Part shown: piece after piece, positions 9,266-18,137 of the stretch | Numbering within the stretch: position 1 is the first letter of the stretch | How the letters are laid out: every line of letters begins with the position of its first letter | Assembly: GCA_016193285.1 (NCBI GenBank) | Contig: JACPSL010000036.1 | Location: 1-64,000, forward strand | DNA length: 64,000 bases | From: Candidatus Melainabacteria bacterium | Lineage (GTDB): Bacteria; Cyanobacteriota; Vampirovibrionia; 2-02-FULL-35-15 | Direction: 5' to 3' | Program-made: the position numbers and the translations under genes | Notes under the pieces: model-generated | Seen by the model: the letters and a program-made list of their open reading frames with translations, nothing else | Told to the model about the DNA's origin: nothing | The model's database searches: none

Positions 9266-9998
9266 TTGATCCTTTTGTTTTTGTAATACTTACAAACAAT
9301 TCTTCTAGTCCTTGTTTTGAGCTTGCAAGTTCAGATGTTATGCCATAAACAATAAGTTTTCCTTCGTGTATATAACCTAGCTTTGTACATCTTTCTGCTT
9401 CATCCATGTAATGGGTTGTTATAAAAAGTGTAAGATTGTCACTCGCAAGTTTAAAAAATAAATCCCACATTTCTTTTCTTGCTACAGGATCAATACCTGC
9501 AGTTGGTTCATCTAAAAATATAATTTTTGGTTTATGAAGTAAAGCACATGCAAATGCAAGTCTTTGTTTAAATCCTCCTGACAGTTTTGCGACTTGTTTG
9601 TTTTCTTCCTCATCAATATGCGTTAATTTCATAACTTCATTTATTCTTTCCTCTTGTTCTTCATTTGGTGTAATTCTATAAAGAATGCTGTAAAATTTTA
9701 AATTTTGTTTTATTGTTAAGTCTTCATAAAGACTAAATTTCTGAGACATGTAACCAATTTCTTTTCTAATCTTTTCTCCTTCAGTTAAAACGCTGTAATT
9801 GTTTACAGTTGCATCTCCTGAAGTGGGTGTAATAAGTCCGCATAAAAGTTTTATTGTTGTTGATTTTCCAGATCCATTTGGGCCAAGAAAACCAAAGATT
9901 TCACCTCTTTTAATTTCAATATTTAAATTATCTACTGCTTTTTTTTTATTAAATTCTTTAGTAAGTAAGTTTGTTTTAATTACAATTTCTGTAGTCAT
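9255..9998 (-). CDS. ABC transporter ATP-binding protein
   Basis: Cytoplasmic ATPase of the exporter. Walker A GPNGSGKST (about 39-47), Q-loop MSQKFSLYEDLT, signature LSGGFKQR (about 138-145), Walker B KIIFLDEPTAGID and H-loop TTHYMDEAE are all present. A single nucleotide-binding domain (247 aa). Lies 5 bp downstream of the HlyD-type gene and overlaps the permease gene, forming a three-gene operon like ybhG-F-S. Confidence 0.95.
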   Translation of the reverse strand: MTTEIVIKTNLLTKEFNKKKAVDNLNIEIKRGEIFGFLGPNGSGKSTTIKLLCGLITPTSGDATVNNYSVLTEGEKIRKEIGYMSQKFSLYEDLTIKQNLKFYSILYRITPNEEQEERINEVMKLTHIDEEENKQVAKLSGGFKQRLAFACALLHKPKIIFLDEPTAGIDPVARKEMWDLFFKLASDNLTLFITTHYMDEAERCTKLGYIHEGKLIVYGITSELASSKQGLEELFVSITKTKGSNVK

Positions 9999-10003
9999 AA
10001 AGT

Positions 10004-11029
10004 TTATAGTTTGACTGTAACGTACATCCCATCTCGTAATTTATTTTCTTGATTTGTAATTTGAATTTTTACTGGATAAACTAATTTTGTTCTTTCTTCA
10101 GGTGTTTGAATATTTCTTGGTGTGTATTCGGCTTGTGCACCAATATAACTTATGTAACCATCAAATAATTCATCCGGAAAACTATCTGCTTTAATTTTTA
10201 CTTTTTGATTTATTTTTGCTTTTGACAGCTTATTTCCTGGTACATATACTCTTACATACATGTCGCTTAGATCAGTAATTGTCAGTAATGGTTGATTAGC
10301 TTTAATAACCTCACCTACTTTTAAATCAAAACTACTAATCTCACCAAACTCTGGTGCAATTACAGTTAGTTCTGAAACATATTTTTCTAATTCTTTTACG
10401 TTTGCTTTGTAGTAGTCAACTTGTGCTAGTAGGGCTTTAACTTGATCTTTTCTTGGACCTTCTTTAATAAGGTCTTCATTTTCTTTTGCTTTAATGAGCT
10501 GTTGTTCAAAGCTGTTTAATTCTTCCTTGGCAACATCTTTTTGTGTTTTAGACTCATCCAGCTTTTGTTTTGAAATGCCACCTTCTTTATATAATTCTTC
10601 CATCCTTTTGTAATCAGCTTCTTCGTTTTGATATTTGCTTTTTGCTTCTTCTACTAATGCTTGAAATTTTACTCTTTCAGCAACTGTCTCATTAATTTCT
10701 TGAGGACGTGCTCCCATTACTAAATCACTTAAATCAAACTGTGCTTTTTGAAGAGATGCTTTTGCTTGATCTAATTGAGCATGTATTTCATCTCCTTCAA
10801 GCTCAAGTAATTTTTGTTCTTGGTTTACTTTGTCTCCTTCCTTTATAAAGATTTTAGATATTCTGCCTGTTACTTTTGAACTTACTTTTATGTCTTTAGC
10901 TTCAATGCTGTTTGACAGGATTAATTTTGTAGAAGAATAGTTTAGCCAAAAGTTATAAGAAAACCAAGCAATAAATCCAAGCAAGACAATTGGCCATATT
11001 TTTAGTATTCTTTGAAATATAGATTGCAT
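10004..11029 (-). CDS. HlyD-family membrane fusion (periplasmic adaptor) protein
   Basis: Adaptor joining an inner-membrane exporter to an outer-membrane channel. One N-terminal anchor helix (about 10-28), a split lipoyl domain (45-85 and about 235-260), a long coiled-coil hairpin (about 85-215) and a beta-barrel domain (255-340, LTITDLSDMYVRVYVPG). Similar in plan to YbhG/EmrA-type adaptors. First gene of the minus-strand exporter operon and divergent from the TolC-like gene, so together they make a tripartite export system. Confidence 0.92.
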   Translation of the reverse strand: MQSIFQRILKIWPIVLLGFIAWFSYNFWLNYSSTKLILSNSIEAKDIKVSSKVTGRISKIFIKEGDKVNQEQKLLELEGDEIHAQLDQAKASLQKAQFDLSDLVMGARPQEINETVAERVKFQALVEEAKSKYQNEEADYKRMEELYKEGGISKQKLDESKTQKDVAKEELNSFEQQLIKAKENEDLIKEGPRKDQVKALLAQVDYYKANVKELEKYVSELTVIAPEFGEISSFDLKVGEVIKANQPLLTITDLSDMYVRVYVPGNKLSKAKINQKVKIKADSFPDELFDGYISYIGAQAEYTPRNIQTPEERTKLVYPVKIQITNQENKLRDGMYVTVKL

Positions 11030-11102
11030 GATTATTTAGACTTTTTTAAGAGGTAGCTGTTTCATAAAGAACTACATCTTCTTATATTCGTCTGTAACTT
11101 TG

Positions 11103-12680
11103 ATGTATTCACACAAACAAATTATATTTCTTTTGGCCTTATTTGTTTTACATAATTTAAGTATTTTGCCGGTTTGTTCACAAGAGGGTGAAAAATTATT
11201 TGGACCAATGAAATTAGAGGCAAGAATTGATGTTCCATTAGAACTTAGTTTAGAAAAAGCATTAAACATTGCTATTTTACAAAACTTAGACATAGCTAAA
11301 GCAAAAAGTCAAAAAGAAATTGACAGGTGGAAATATTGGGAAAACATTGGGAATTGGCTGCCAGATTATAAGTTAGGTCTTTCAGCTCAAAGGTATGATG
11401 GCAGTTTTTTAGTTGGTGGTGTTTTCCCAGTCATGACTCTTACAAGCAGTGTAAACGCTTTTATGAGATTTGATTATAGATTTTTTGAAGGTGGAAAAGG
11501 ATTTTTTAATACACTTGCAGCTAGAAAAGTTTATAAGGCATCTAAAGAAAATTTATTAGCATCGCAAAACAATATACTACTTGAGGTTACAAGAGCTTAT
11601 AACAATCTTTTAAAAGAACAAGCTCAGCTGGATGTTTTGACAAAGGCAGTTGAAGAAGCAAAATCAGAAGTAGAACTTAATACAAATCTTGAAGCTCAAG
11701 GAGTTGGAACAAGGTTTGATGTCTTACAATCAAAATCTCAACTTGCAGAACAAGAGCAAGCTTATATAATTCAACAAGCAAAGCTTCGTGAAGCATCAAT
11801 AAAATTAGCTACTTTATTAAACTTAGAACAAGGTACACACATAAAACCAAATGAAAATGATTTAAAAGTTAAAGACTTATTTGATATTAATAAACCAATA
11901 ACTGAAATAATTAATTTAGCAGTTAAAAATCGTCCAGAAGTTAGAGCTGCTAAATTAGAGTATGGAGCTGGAAAAAATCTTATAGGTGTAGCAACTTCAG
12001 AGTTTTTGCCAAAAGCAAATATTTTTAGTCAGTATGGGGGAACTGGAAATGTGCTATTTCACAGAACAAAAAGAAAAGGTTTTGTACCTGATGCAATTGC
12101 ATTAGATGATACTGGAAGTCCAGTTGCAACCATGATTACAAGAAAAAGAGAATTATTTCAAGCATTTGAACCAGTGCAAGATTTAAGTAATATTACAAAT
12201 GTATCTAATGTAATTAGAGGAGGTGGAGGACCAAGTTCTTTTGTTACTGATGATTCACTAAGGGCAAACAAAAACTATGGAGTACAAGTTGATTGGGATA
12301 TTGCAATGGGACTTGGTGTTACAACTGTTTCTAAAATCAATGAGTCAAGAAATAAAGCCAAATTGCTAGTGACAGATTTTGATATCTTAAATCAAGAGGT
12401 TGAAAAGCAAGTCAGAACTTCATATTTAAATGTTCAAGCTACAAAGCAACTTTTAGAAGTTTCAGAAGCAAGAGTAAGTGCAACAACTGAAGCATTAAAA
12501 ATAGCAAAAGCAAGAATAACAAATGGAATAGGAATAAATACTGAACTCCTCAATGCAGAAAAACAATATGTAGATTCTTTAGCTTATAAAGTTAATTCAA
12601 TTATTGAACATAACAATGCACAAGCTGAACTTTTGTATAGTCTCGGGTTGATTAGTGTGGAGAGATTGTTAGGTAAATAA
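11103..12680 (+). CDS. TolC-family outer membrane efflux protein
   Basis: Outer-membrane channel of a tripartite pump. A signal peptide spans about residues 1-26 (ending in LSILPVCSQ). Two repeats of long amphipathic helices follow (LEKALNIAILQNLDIAKAK... and IINLAVKNRPEVRAAK...), the hallmark of TolC/OEP. ATG at 11103 is preferred to the TTG three bases earlier. An insertion with EAFEPVQDLSNITNV and a glycine-rich stretch (about 340-390) is longer than in TolC. Divergent from the HlyD-type gene with about 70 bp between. Confidence 0.9.
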   Translation: MYSHKQIIFLLALFVLHNLSILPVCSQEGEKLFGPMKLEARIDVPLELSLEKALNIAILQNLDIAKAKSQKEIDRWKYWENIGNWLPDYKLGLSAQRYDGSFLVGGVFPVMTLTSSVNAFMRFDYRFFEGGKGFFNTLAARKVYKASKENLLASQNNILLEVTRAYNNLLKEQAQLDVLTKAVEEAKSEVELNTNLEAQGVGTRFDVLQSKSQLAEQEQAYIIQQAKLREASIKLATLLNLEQGTHIKPNENDLKVKDLFDINKPITEIINLAVKNRPEVRAAKLEYGAGKNLIGVATSEFLPKANIFSQYGGTGNVLFHRTKRKGFVPDAIALDDTGSPVATMITRKRELFQAFEPVQDLSNITNVSNVIRGGGGPSSFVTDDSLRANKNYGVQVDWDIAMGLGVTTVSKINESRNKAKLLVTDFDILNQEVEKQVRTSYLNVQATKQLLEVSEARVSATTEALKIAKARITNGIGINTELLNAEKQYVDSLAYKVNSIIEHNNAQAELLYSLGLISVERLLGK

Positions 12681-12700
12681 GGTTGTATGTTATTATACTA

Positions 12701-12746
12701 CCTTACAATTTATACCCTACTTCCCCTTACAATTAACCTTACAATT
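12701..12746 (+). repeat. CCTTACAATT direct repeats upstream of the GHKL regulator
   Basis: Three exact copies of the decamer CCTTACAATT start at 12701, 12725 and 12737, so spacings are multiples of 12 bp. They lie directly before the ATG at 12756. A fourth copy with one mismatch (CCTTACGATT) is at 13789-13798, just after the gene's stop. The 12-bp phase, slightly more than one helical turn, suggests operator sites, possibly for the gene's own HTH domain. Confidence 0.6.
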
Positions 12747-12755
12747 GAAAATTTT

Positions 12756-13787
12756 ATGAACACAAGGAAATTAATTCTAAAAAAAGTCAAATCAAAGGGA
12801 TTTGTTACTAGTTCAGAAATTGTTAAACTAACTGGTATATCCAGACAAACAATAGCTCAGTATTTTAGAGAACTTATATCAAAAAAAAGACTTATTAAAT
12901 TTGGTTCCACTCATAATGCAAAATACATACAGTATACAAAAAGCAAAAGTTTACATCTTAAAAATTCCAAAGAATCTGTTTTTTCAGCAATATACCTTAA
13001 TAAAGATCTTCAAGAAGATAGAGTCTTTCTAGAAGCATCAATGAAGATGAAATTACAAAAGAAACTCTCAGATAATGTTTATAAAATTGCTCAATTTGCC
13101 TTTACTGAAATGCTGAATAATGTGATTGATCATTCAAGATCAAGAAAAGTAAAAATTTTAATACGATGTTTAAATGGAATATTTGATTTTCAAGTTGATG
13201 ATAAAGGTATTGGTGTATATGAAAATATACGTAAGAAGTTTAAATTAAAAGATCATTTTGAAGCTGTTGAACATTTATTAAAAGGTAAACAAACAACACT
13301 TCCTTCAAAACATTCTGGGCAAGGTATATTTTTTACTTCTAAAATCGCTGATTTGTTTGTTTTAGAAAGTGCTTATTTAAACTTAACCATTAATAACACT
13401 GAAAATGAAGTGTATTTGGATGATCTTAAAATGTTTCATAGAGGTACAAGAGTAATCTTTTCAATAAAACAAAGATCAAGAAAAAATCTTAGGGATTTGT
13501 TTGCACAATTTGAAAGTGATGATTATGAATTTGACAAAACAAAAGTAACTGTCCACCTGTCTCAGAAGCATAATAAACATGTTTCCCGTTCAGAAGCAAA
13601 GAGACTTTTGTTTGGACTTGAAAAGTTTAAAAGGATAGTATTAGATTTTAAAGGAGTAACAGGAATAGGTCAGGGCTTTGCTGATGAAATATTCAGAGTA
13701 TTCAAATCCAATTACCCTGAAATCAAAACAGAAACAATTAATGCTTCACCAAGTGTTGAATACATGATCAAGAGAACAAGAAAATAA
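12756..13787 (+). CDS. HTH - GHKL ATPase - STAS-like (DUF4325) regulatory protein
   Basis: Three modules: an N-terminal winged-helix/HTH (about residues 1-60, SSEIVKLTGISRQTIAQYFREL), a HATPase_c domain (about 90-230: N box EMLNNVIDHS, G1 DDKGIG, G2 HSGQGIFF), and a C-terminal STAS-like DUF4325 domain (about 255-343: FDKTKVTVHLSQ, RIVLDFKGVTGIGQGFADEIFR). No histidine-kinase dimerisation domain is seen, so it may be an anti-sigma-like or DNA-binding ATPase switch. The longer frame upstream merely translates the repeats, so ATG 12756 is chosen. The target is unknown. Confidence 0.75.
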   Translation: MNTRKLILKKVKSKGFVTSSEIVKLTGISRQTIAQYFRELISKKRLIKFGSTHNAKYIQYTKSKSLHLKNSKESVFSAIYLNKDLQEDRVFLEASMKMKLQKKLSDNVYKIAQFAFTEMLNNVIDHSRSRKVKILIRCLNGIFDFQVDDKGIGVYENIRKKFKLKDHFEAVEHLLKGKQTTLPSKHSGQGIFFTSKIADLFVLESAYLNLTINNTENEVYLDDLKMFHRGTRVIFSIKQRSRKNLRDLFAQFESDDYEFDKTKVTVHLSQKHNKHVSRSEAKRLLFGLEKFKRIVLDFKGVTGIGQGFADEIFRVFKSNYPEIKTETINASPSVEYMIKRTRK

Positions 13788-13864
13788 ACCTTACGATTTT
13801 GAATAGCTGGTAGATCTTTAGAAAATGAAGATAATAGTGATAAATCAATACAACCTATATAGTT

Positions 13865-14848
13865 CTAAAATACTGGATCCTTTAGTGGTATCTTAAACCA
13901 AATTCTTAAAAACTCTCGTATTTGGCCAAGTATTCTAATTAACTTAAATTGCCCCCAGGAAGAAATCTTGTCATTTAATAAAATCTTTCCAATAAGAAAG
14001 AAAAGTAAGTAGTAAGGGATTAAAATAAAAACTCTTGTAAGAAATCTAAAAAGATCAAGCACTGGAAAGTTTCTTCCTCCTTTACGAATTGTTGATATTC
14101 CATTTCTATAATGCCAGCTTTTTATAAACTCTTTACTCATTCTGTAAGCTGAAACAGGATGAAAAACAATTGCTTTTGGGTAATAAAAAATTTTTTCACT
14201 ACCTCTTAAAAGTCTTGAACAAAACTCTGTATCTTCACAAGGAATGCCACCATATCCAACTCTTCCTAAGTCTTCTCTAAACTTTCCGTATTTTTGAAAT
14301 AATTCTTTGTTAATCCACATATTTGCACCAATTGGATTTGTTTCTTCTTTTGAAAATGGATAAAGTTTTTCAGTGTCACCATTGTCATGAGCAGGAAATA
14401 TTTTTTGACTTAATGAAAAAAATCCACTTAGATTTATGTAAGAAGGTTTTTCTTTTTCCCAAAGTGGAATTACTTTCCCGCCAAATGCTTTATATGGATA
14501 CTTTTGTAAGGAGTCATTAATTTCTTTTAACCAATTTTTATCAAGCACTATATCATCATCAATAAATACAATTACATTTCCTTTTGCTAAAGAAAGTCCT
14601 TTATTTCTTGAAATTGCTAAACCTTGTTTAGGTTCAAAACAATATTCTATAAAGCTATGATTTTTTTGAAGCTCTAAAATTATTTCTTTTGTTTCATCAG
14701 TTGAATTGTTATTTATTAAAAGTATTTCAATGTTGTCTTTATTCTCTTGAATATTTACTTGTTTAATTAATTCTAAGAGTAGAGGTTTTAATAGTTTTGC
14801 TCTATTATAAGTACAGAGTAAAATCGTTAGATATATTAATTTCTCCAT
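13865..14848 (-). CDS. Family 2 glycosyltransferase with C-terminal membrane segment
   Basis: GT-A fold: N-terminal ILLCTYNRAKLLKPLL, NNNSTDET, the DXD-like metal site FIDDDIVLD (about 94-102), and the acceptor-region ED in PCEDTEFCSRLL. A hydrophobic stretch at about 265-290 (FLTRVFILIPYYLLFFLIG) anchors it to the membrane. It probably adds a sugar to a lipid or polysaccharide; substrate not predictable. Its ATG abuts the divergent mutS ATG with no base between. Confidence 0.88.
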   Translation of the reverse strand: MEKLIYLTILLCTYNRAKLLKPLLLELIKQVNIQENKDNIEILLINNNSTDETKEIILELQKNHSFIEYCFEPKQGLAISRNKGLSLAKGNVIVFIDDDIVLDKNWLKEINDSLQKYPYKAFGGKVIPLWEKEKPSYINLSGFFSLSQKIFPAHDNGDTEKLYPFSKEETNPIGANMWINKELFQKYGKFREDLGRVGYGGIPCEDTEFCSRLLRGSEKIFYYPKAIVFHPVSAYRMSKEFIKSWHYRNGISTIRKGGRNFPVLDLFRFLTRVFILIPYYLLFFLIGKILLNDKISSWGQFKLIRILGQIREFLRIWFKIPLKDPVF

Positions 14849-17464
14849 ATGAATGCTATTAATTTAGAAGAAAAACAAATTACTAAAGATGAGTCTGGCT
14901 GGCCTCGTAACTTAGATCAGTTTACACCACTTATGAGGCAGTTTCTTGAAATTAAATATAAATATGACTTAGACGTATTACTTTTTTTTAGAGTTGGGGA
15001 TTTTTATGAGACATTTTTTGAAGATGCAAAAATTACTTCAAGAGAGTTAGAACTTACTTTAACAGGAAGATCTGAAACAAGTTATCCAACAGGTAGAATA
15101 CCAATGGCAGGAGTACCTGCAAAAGCAGTTATTAATTATGTTTCAAAACTTTTAGATAAGGGTTATAAAGTAGCTATTTGTGAACAAATGGAAGATCCTG
15201 CATTAGCTAAAGGTGTAGTTAAAAGAGAAGTAACAAAACTTTTAACTCCAGGGACACTTTTAGAAACAGATTGGTTACCAAAATCTAGAAACAATTTTAT
15301 TGCTTCGGTTTATAAAGACAAGAAAAAAGAAAAATATGGATTTGCATATGCAGATGTATCTTGTGGAGAATTTTATTTTACAGAATGCAGTTATGATGAA
15401 CTATTATCAGAGCTTAATAGAATAAATCCTTCTGAACTTATAATCCAGACTGTGTATGAGAAAGATCAACATCAAGTAGTAAAAGAAAAAAAATTAAATA
15501 TAGATTTGTATATAAAAGAAAATTGGTTTTGCACTGGCTTAGATAGTGAGTATTTTAATGAAGACTATGCAAGTAAAAGAATTAAAGATGAATTGCAAAT
15601 TCATTCATTGGATAGTCTAGGGGCTGATTTAAATTTAGGAATTATTACAAGTGGTGCAATACTTTCATACATAGATAAAACCCAATTACAGGAAAAACCA
15701 AAGTTTGAAAAAATAATATCTTATAATATTGATTCATTTTTAAGTTTAGATAAATCAACAAGAAAAAATCTAGAATTAACTGAAACTACAAAAGACAAAT
15801 CATACAATGGTTCATTATTATGGTCTATTGATTTTACTAAAACACAAATGGGAAAAAGAAGACTAAGAACATGGATTGAACAGCCTTTACTGGATATAAA
15901 TCAAATAAATGAAAGGTTAAACTGTGTTGAGGAGTTAATAAATAATAAACATGTTTTTTCTGATCTTAATTTAATACTTGAAAAAATATTTGATCTTGAA
16001 AGAATTTGTTCAAGACTACAAGCAAGTGCTGTAAATGCCCGTGAGCTTAATGCCTTAAAAGATTCACTTCAGGAAATACCATCACTAGCATTAAAACTAA
16101 AAGATTTTAAATCACTGTTTTTCCAGAAGATAATAAATTATCCAAAAGAAATTGAGAAAGTAGTTGAGATTATTGAAAGTGCAATCTTAAGTTTTCCTTC
16201 AAATATTTTAACTGAAGGAAATCTTATTAAGCCAGAGTTTAATTTAGAGTTAAAAAAATTAAAAGAAATCATTCAAAACGGTCATAGCTGGCTTAGCTCA
16301 TATGAAATAATTGAAAGGCAAAGAACTAATATAAAAAATTTAAAAGTTGGATTTAACAGATCATTTGGATATTTTATAGAAGTAACTAAAGGAAATTTGT
16401 CATTAGTTCCATCCGATTACATTTGCAGGCAAACAATGACAAACTCATCTAGATTTATTACAAGTGAGTTAAAAGAATTTGAACAAAAAGCATTAAATGC
16501 AGATCAAAAAATAATCTCGTTAGAGTATGAAATATTTTGTCAAGTTAGAGAACAAGTAAGAACTTACTCATCTGTGTTAAGAGAACTTGCATATAATGTT
16601 TCGGTCTTAGACGTTTTATTTTCCTTAGCCCAGGCTGCAGTTATAAATAGTTTTAAAAAACCTGTTCTTGATGATTCAGGAGTAATAGAACTAAAAGCAT
16701 CAAGGCATCCTGTAGTAGAAAAAAAAGTTGGATTTAATAATTTTGTCCCAAATGATTGTTTTCTTGTAGGAGTACATGGCAATGCACCCAAGAATGTTAC
16801 AAATCAGCTTGTGATATTAACTGGCCCAAACATGGCAGGTAAAAGTACTTACATGAGACAAATTGCATTAAATGTAATTCTTGCACAAATCGGATCTTAT
16901 GTACCTTGTAATTATGCAAGAATTGGAGTAGTTGATCAAATATTTACAAGAGTAGGCGCTACTGATGATATTGCTGAAGGTCAATCTACATTTATGGTTG
17001 AGATGACTGAAACAAGTGCAATTTTAAATAAAATGACAGGAAAAAGTTTAATTTTACTTGATGAAGTTGGCAGGGGAACAAGTACTTATGATGGAGTAGC
17101 AATTGCATGGGCATTGGCAGAATATCTTGTTAAAGAAAAAAAACCTAGAACTATTTTTGCAACTCACTTTCATGAGCTAAACGGGCTTGCTGATTTTTAT
17201 TCTTCTATTTCTAATTACCAAGTTACCGTAAAAGAAGAAGAAGGGCATGTAATATTTTTAAGAAAAGTAGTTCCAGGTGGGGCAGACAGAAGTTATGGAA
17301 TAGAAGTTGCAAAAATGGCAGGCTTACCTAAAGAACTTTTAACTCGTGCTCAAACTATTATGAATACAATGTATAACAAAGCTAGGTCAGTAGTTAAAAA
17401 AGAATCAATTAAATCACAAATAGAATCTGGGCAGTTAAGCTTGTTTGGTGAGTTACAACAATAA
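14849..17464 (+). CDS. mutS: DNA mismatch repair protein MutS
   Basis: Mismatch sensor of the MutSL pathway. The mismatch-binding motif FRVGDFYETFFEDA (about 48-61) carries the Phe-x-Glu wedge. Walker A TGPNMAGKST is near 657-666, Walker B LLDEVGRGTST follows, then ATHFHEL. The 871-residue length is standard for MutS1. The start is at the CATATG shared with the glycosyltransferase. Candidate -10 TATATT at 14832-14837 lies inside that opposing gene. mutL is not in the window. Confidence 0.97.
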   Translation: MNAINLEEKQITKDESGWPRNLDQFTPLMRQFLEIKYKYDLDVLLFFRVGDFYETFFEDAKITSRELELTLTGRSETSYPTGRIPMAGVPAKAVINYVSKLLDKGYKVAICEQMEDPALAKGVVKREVTKLLTPGTLLETDWLPKSRNNFIASVYKDKKKEKYGFAYADVSCGEFYFTECSYDELLSELNRINPSELIIQTVYEKDQHQVVKEKKLNIDLYIKENWFCTGLDSEYFNEDYASKRIKDELQIHSLDSLGADLNLGIITSGAILSYIDKTQLQEKPKFEKIISYNIDSFLSLDKSTRKNLELTETTKDKSYNGSLLWSIDFTKTQMGKRRLRTWIEQPLLDINQINERLNCVEELINNKHVFSDLNLILEKIFDLERICSRLQASAVNARELNALKDSLQEIPSLALKLKDFKSLFFQKIINYPKEIEKVVEIIESAILSFPSNILTEGNLIKPEFNLELKKLKEIIQNGHSWLSSYEIIERQRTNIKNLKVGFNRSFGYFIEVTKGNLSLVPSDYICRQTMTNSSRFITSELKEFEQKALNADQKIISLEYEIFCQVREQVRTYSSVLRELAYNVSVLDVLFSLAQAAVINSFKKPVLDDSGVIELKASRHPVVEKKVGFNNFVPNDCFLVGVHGNAPKNVTNQLVILTGPNMAGKSTYMRQIALNVILAQIGSYVPCNYARIGVVDQIFTRVGATDDIAEGQSTFMVEMTETSAILNKMTGKSLILLDEVGRGTSTYDGVAIAWALAEYLVKEKKPRTIFATHFHELNGLADFYSSISNYQVTVKEEEGHVIFLRKVVPGGADRSYGIEVAKMAGLPKELLTRAQTIMNTMYNKARSVVKKESIKSQIESGQLSLFGELQQ

Positions 17465-17482
17465 AGTTTTTTAAAAGGAAGA

Positions 17483-17488
17483 TATAAT
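17483..17488 (+). promoter_or_regulatory. Consensus -10 box TATAAT before the PIN gene
   Basis: A perfect TATAAT sits 10 nt before the ATG at 17499, immediately after mutS. No good -35 is seen. The predicted transcript would have a leader of only a few nucleotides and no Shine-Dalgarno. Confidence 0.45.
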
Positions 17489-17498
17489 ACTTTAATAA

Positions 17499-17972
17499 AT
17501 GCCTGAGAAAATAAAAATTTACATTGATACTTCAGTCTGGAATTTTGCACTTGAAACAAGAGGGGAAGAGAGTTTGCTTGTGCATAAATTTTTGAATGAT
17601 TTTGGTACAAAAGATAATTATAAGTTTTTTATATCAGATCTAGTCTATGGAGAAGTAAATGAAGCTCATGAAGCAAGGATGAGAGATTTGAAAAATCTTC
17701 TAATGTATTATAAAGCAGAGAATTTGGAAATTACTGAAGAGGTCTTTATTCTTTCAGATAAATATCTTTCAAATAATGTAATTCCCAGGAATAGTTTTGG
17801 TGATGCAGTTCATATTGCTGTTGCAACAGTTAGTGGTTGTGAATTCCTTGTTTCATGTAATTATAAGCATATGGTTAGTGCTAAGATTATACGTGGTGTG
17901 CATTTAATTAATCAGAAAGAAGGGCATGATTTGATAGAAATTGTTTCACCGAAAGAATTTGTAGGTGGCTAA
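17499..17972 (+). CDS. PIN-domain protein (VapC-like putative ribonuclease)
   Basis: PIN fold with the acidic metal-binding set Asp10 (YIDTSV), Glu52 (YGEVNEA) and Asp102 (FGDAVHIA), plus SCNYKHM (119-125) at the position of the VapC-type WNxxH motif. Length 157. Probable Mg-dependent RNase; toxin function is inferred from the family. A 49-codon gene with a strong ribosome site follows 14 bp downstream. That order (toxin first) is reversed from classical vapBC. Confidence 0.82.
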   Translation: MPEKIKIYIDTSVWNFALETRGEESLLVHKFLNDFGTKDNYKFFISDLVYGEVNEAHEARMRDLKNLLMYYKAENLEITEEVFILSDKYLSNNVIPRNSFGDAVHIAVATVSGCEFLVSCNYKHMVSAKIIRGVHLINQKEGHDLIEIVSPKEFVGG

Positions 17973-17986
17973 AAATAGGAGGTCTC

Positions 17987-18136
17987 ATGAAAAAAGAAGA
18001 AAATTCTTTAAAATGGATAAGGCAAGTACGAAAAAAGATCAGTAAAAAACTCTTGAGCTTGCCTACTAATGAAGAGCGTGTTAGGTATATAAAAAATAAA
18101 GCAATCTTAAAAGCTAATAAAAGAAAAGTAGGCTGA
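17987..18136 (+). CDS. Small basic protein paired with the PIN gene (putative antitoxin)
   Basis: 49-residue protein: a short acidic N-terminus, then an amphipathic LKWIRQVRKKISKKL helix, LPTNEERVRYIKNKA and a lysine-rich tail. The ribosome site AGGAGG (17978-17983) is the strongest in this area, 3 nt from optimal spacing. It follows the PIN gene by 14 bp, and small proteins with an xxxVRxIRxK...SxEERxxYIxxKA pattern accompany this PIN subgroup in other genomes. Antitoxin role is inferred from context. No VapB DNA-binding fold is visible. Confidence 0.65.
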   Translation: MKKEENSLKWIRQVRKKISKKLLSLPTNEERVRYIKNKAILKANKRKVG

Positions 18137-18137
18137 T

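Noticed and set aside
12687-12755. N-terminal extension of the GHKL protein
   Set aside because: It only translates the CCTTACAATT repeats, and the HTH begins right after the ATG at 12756.
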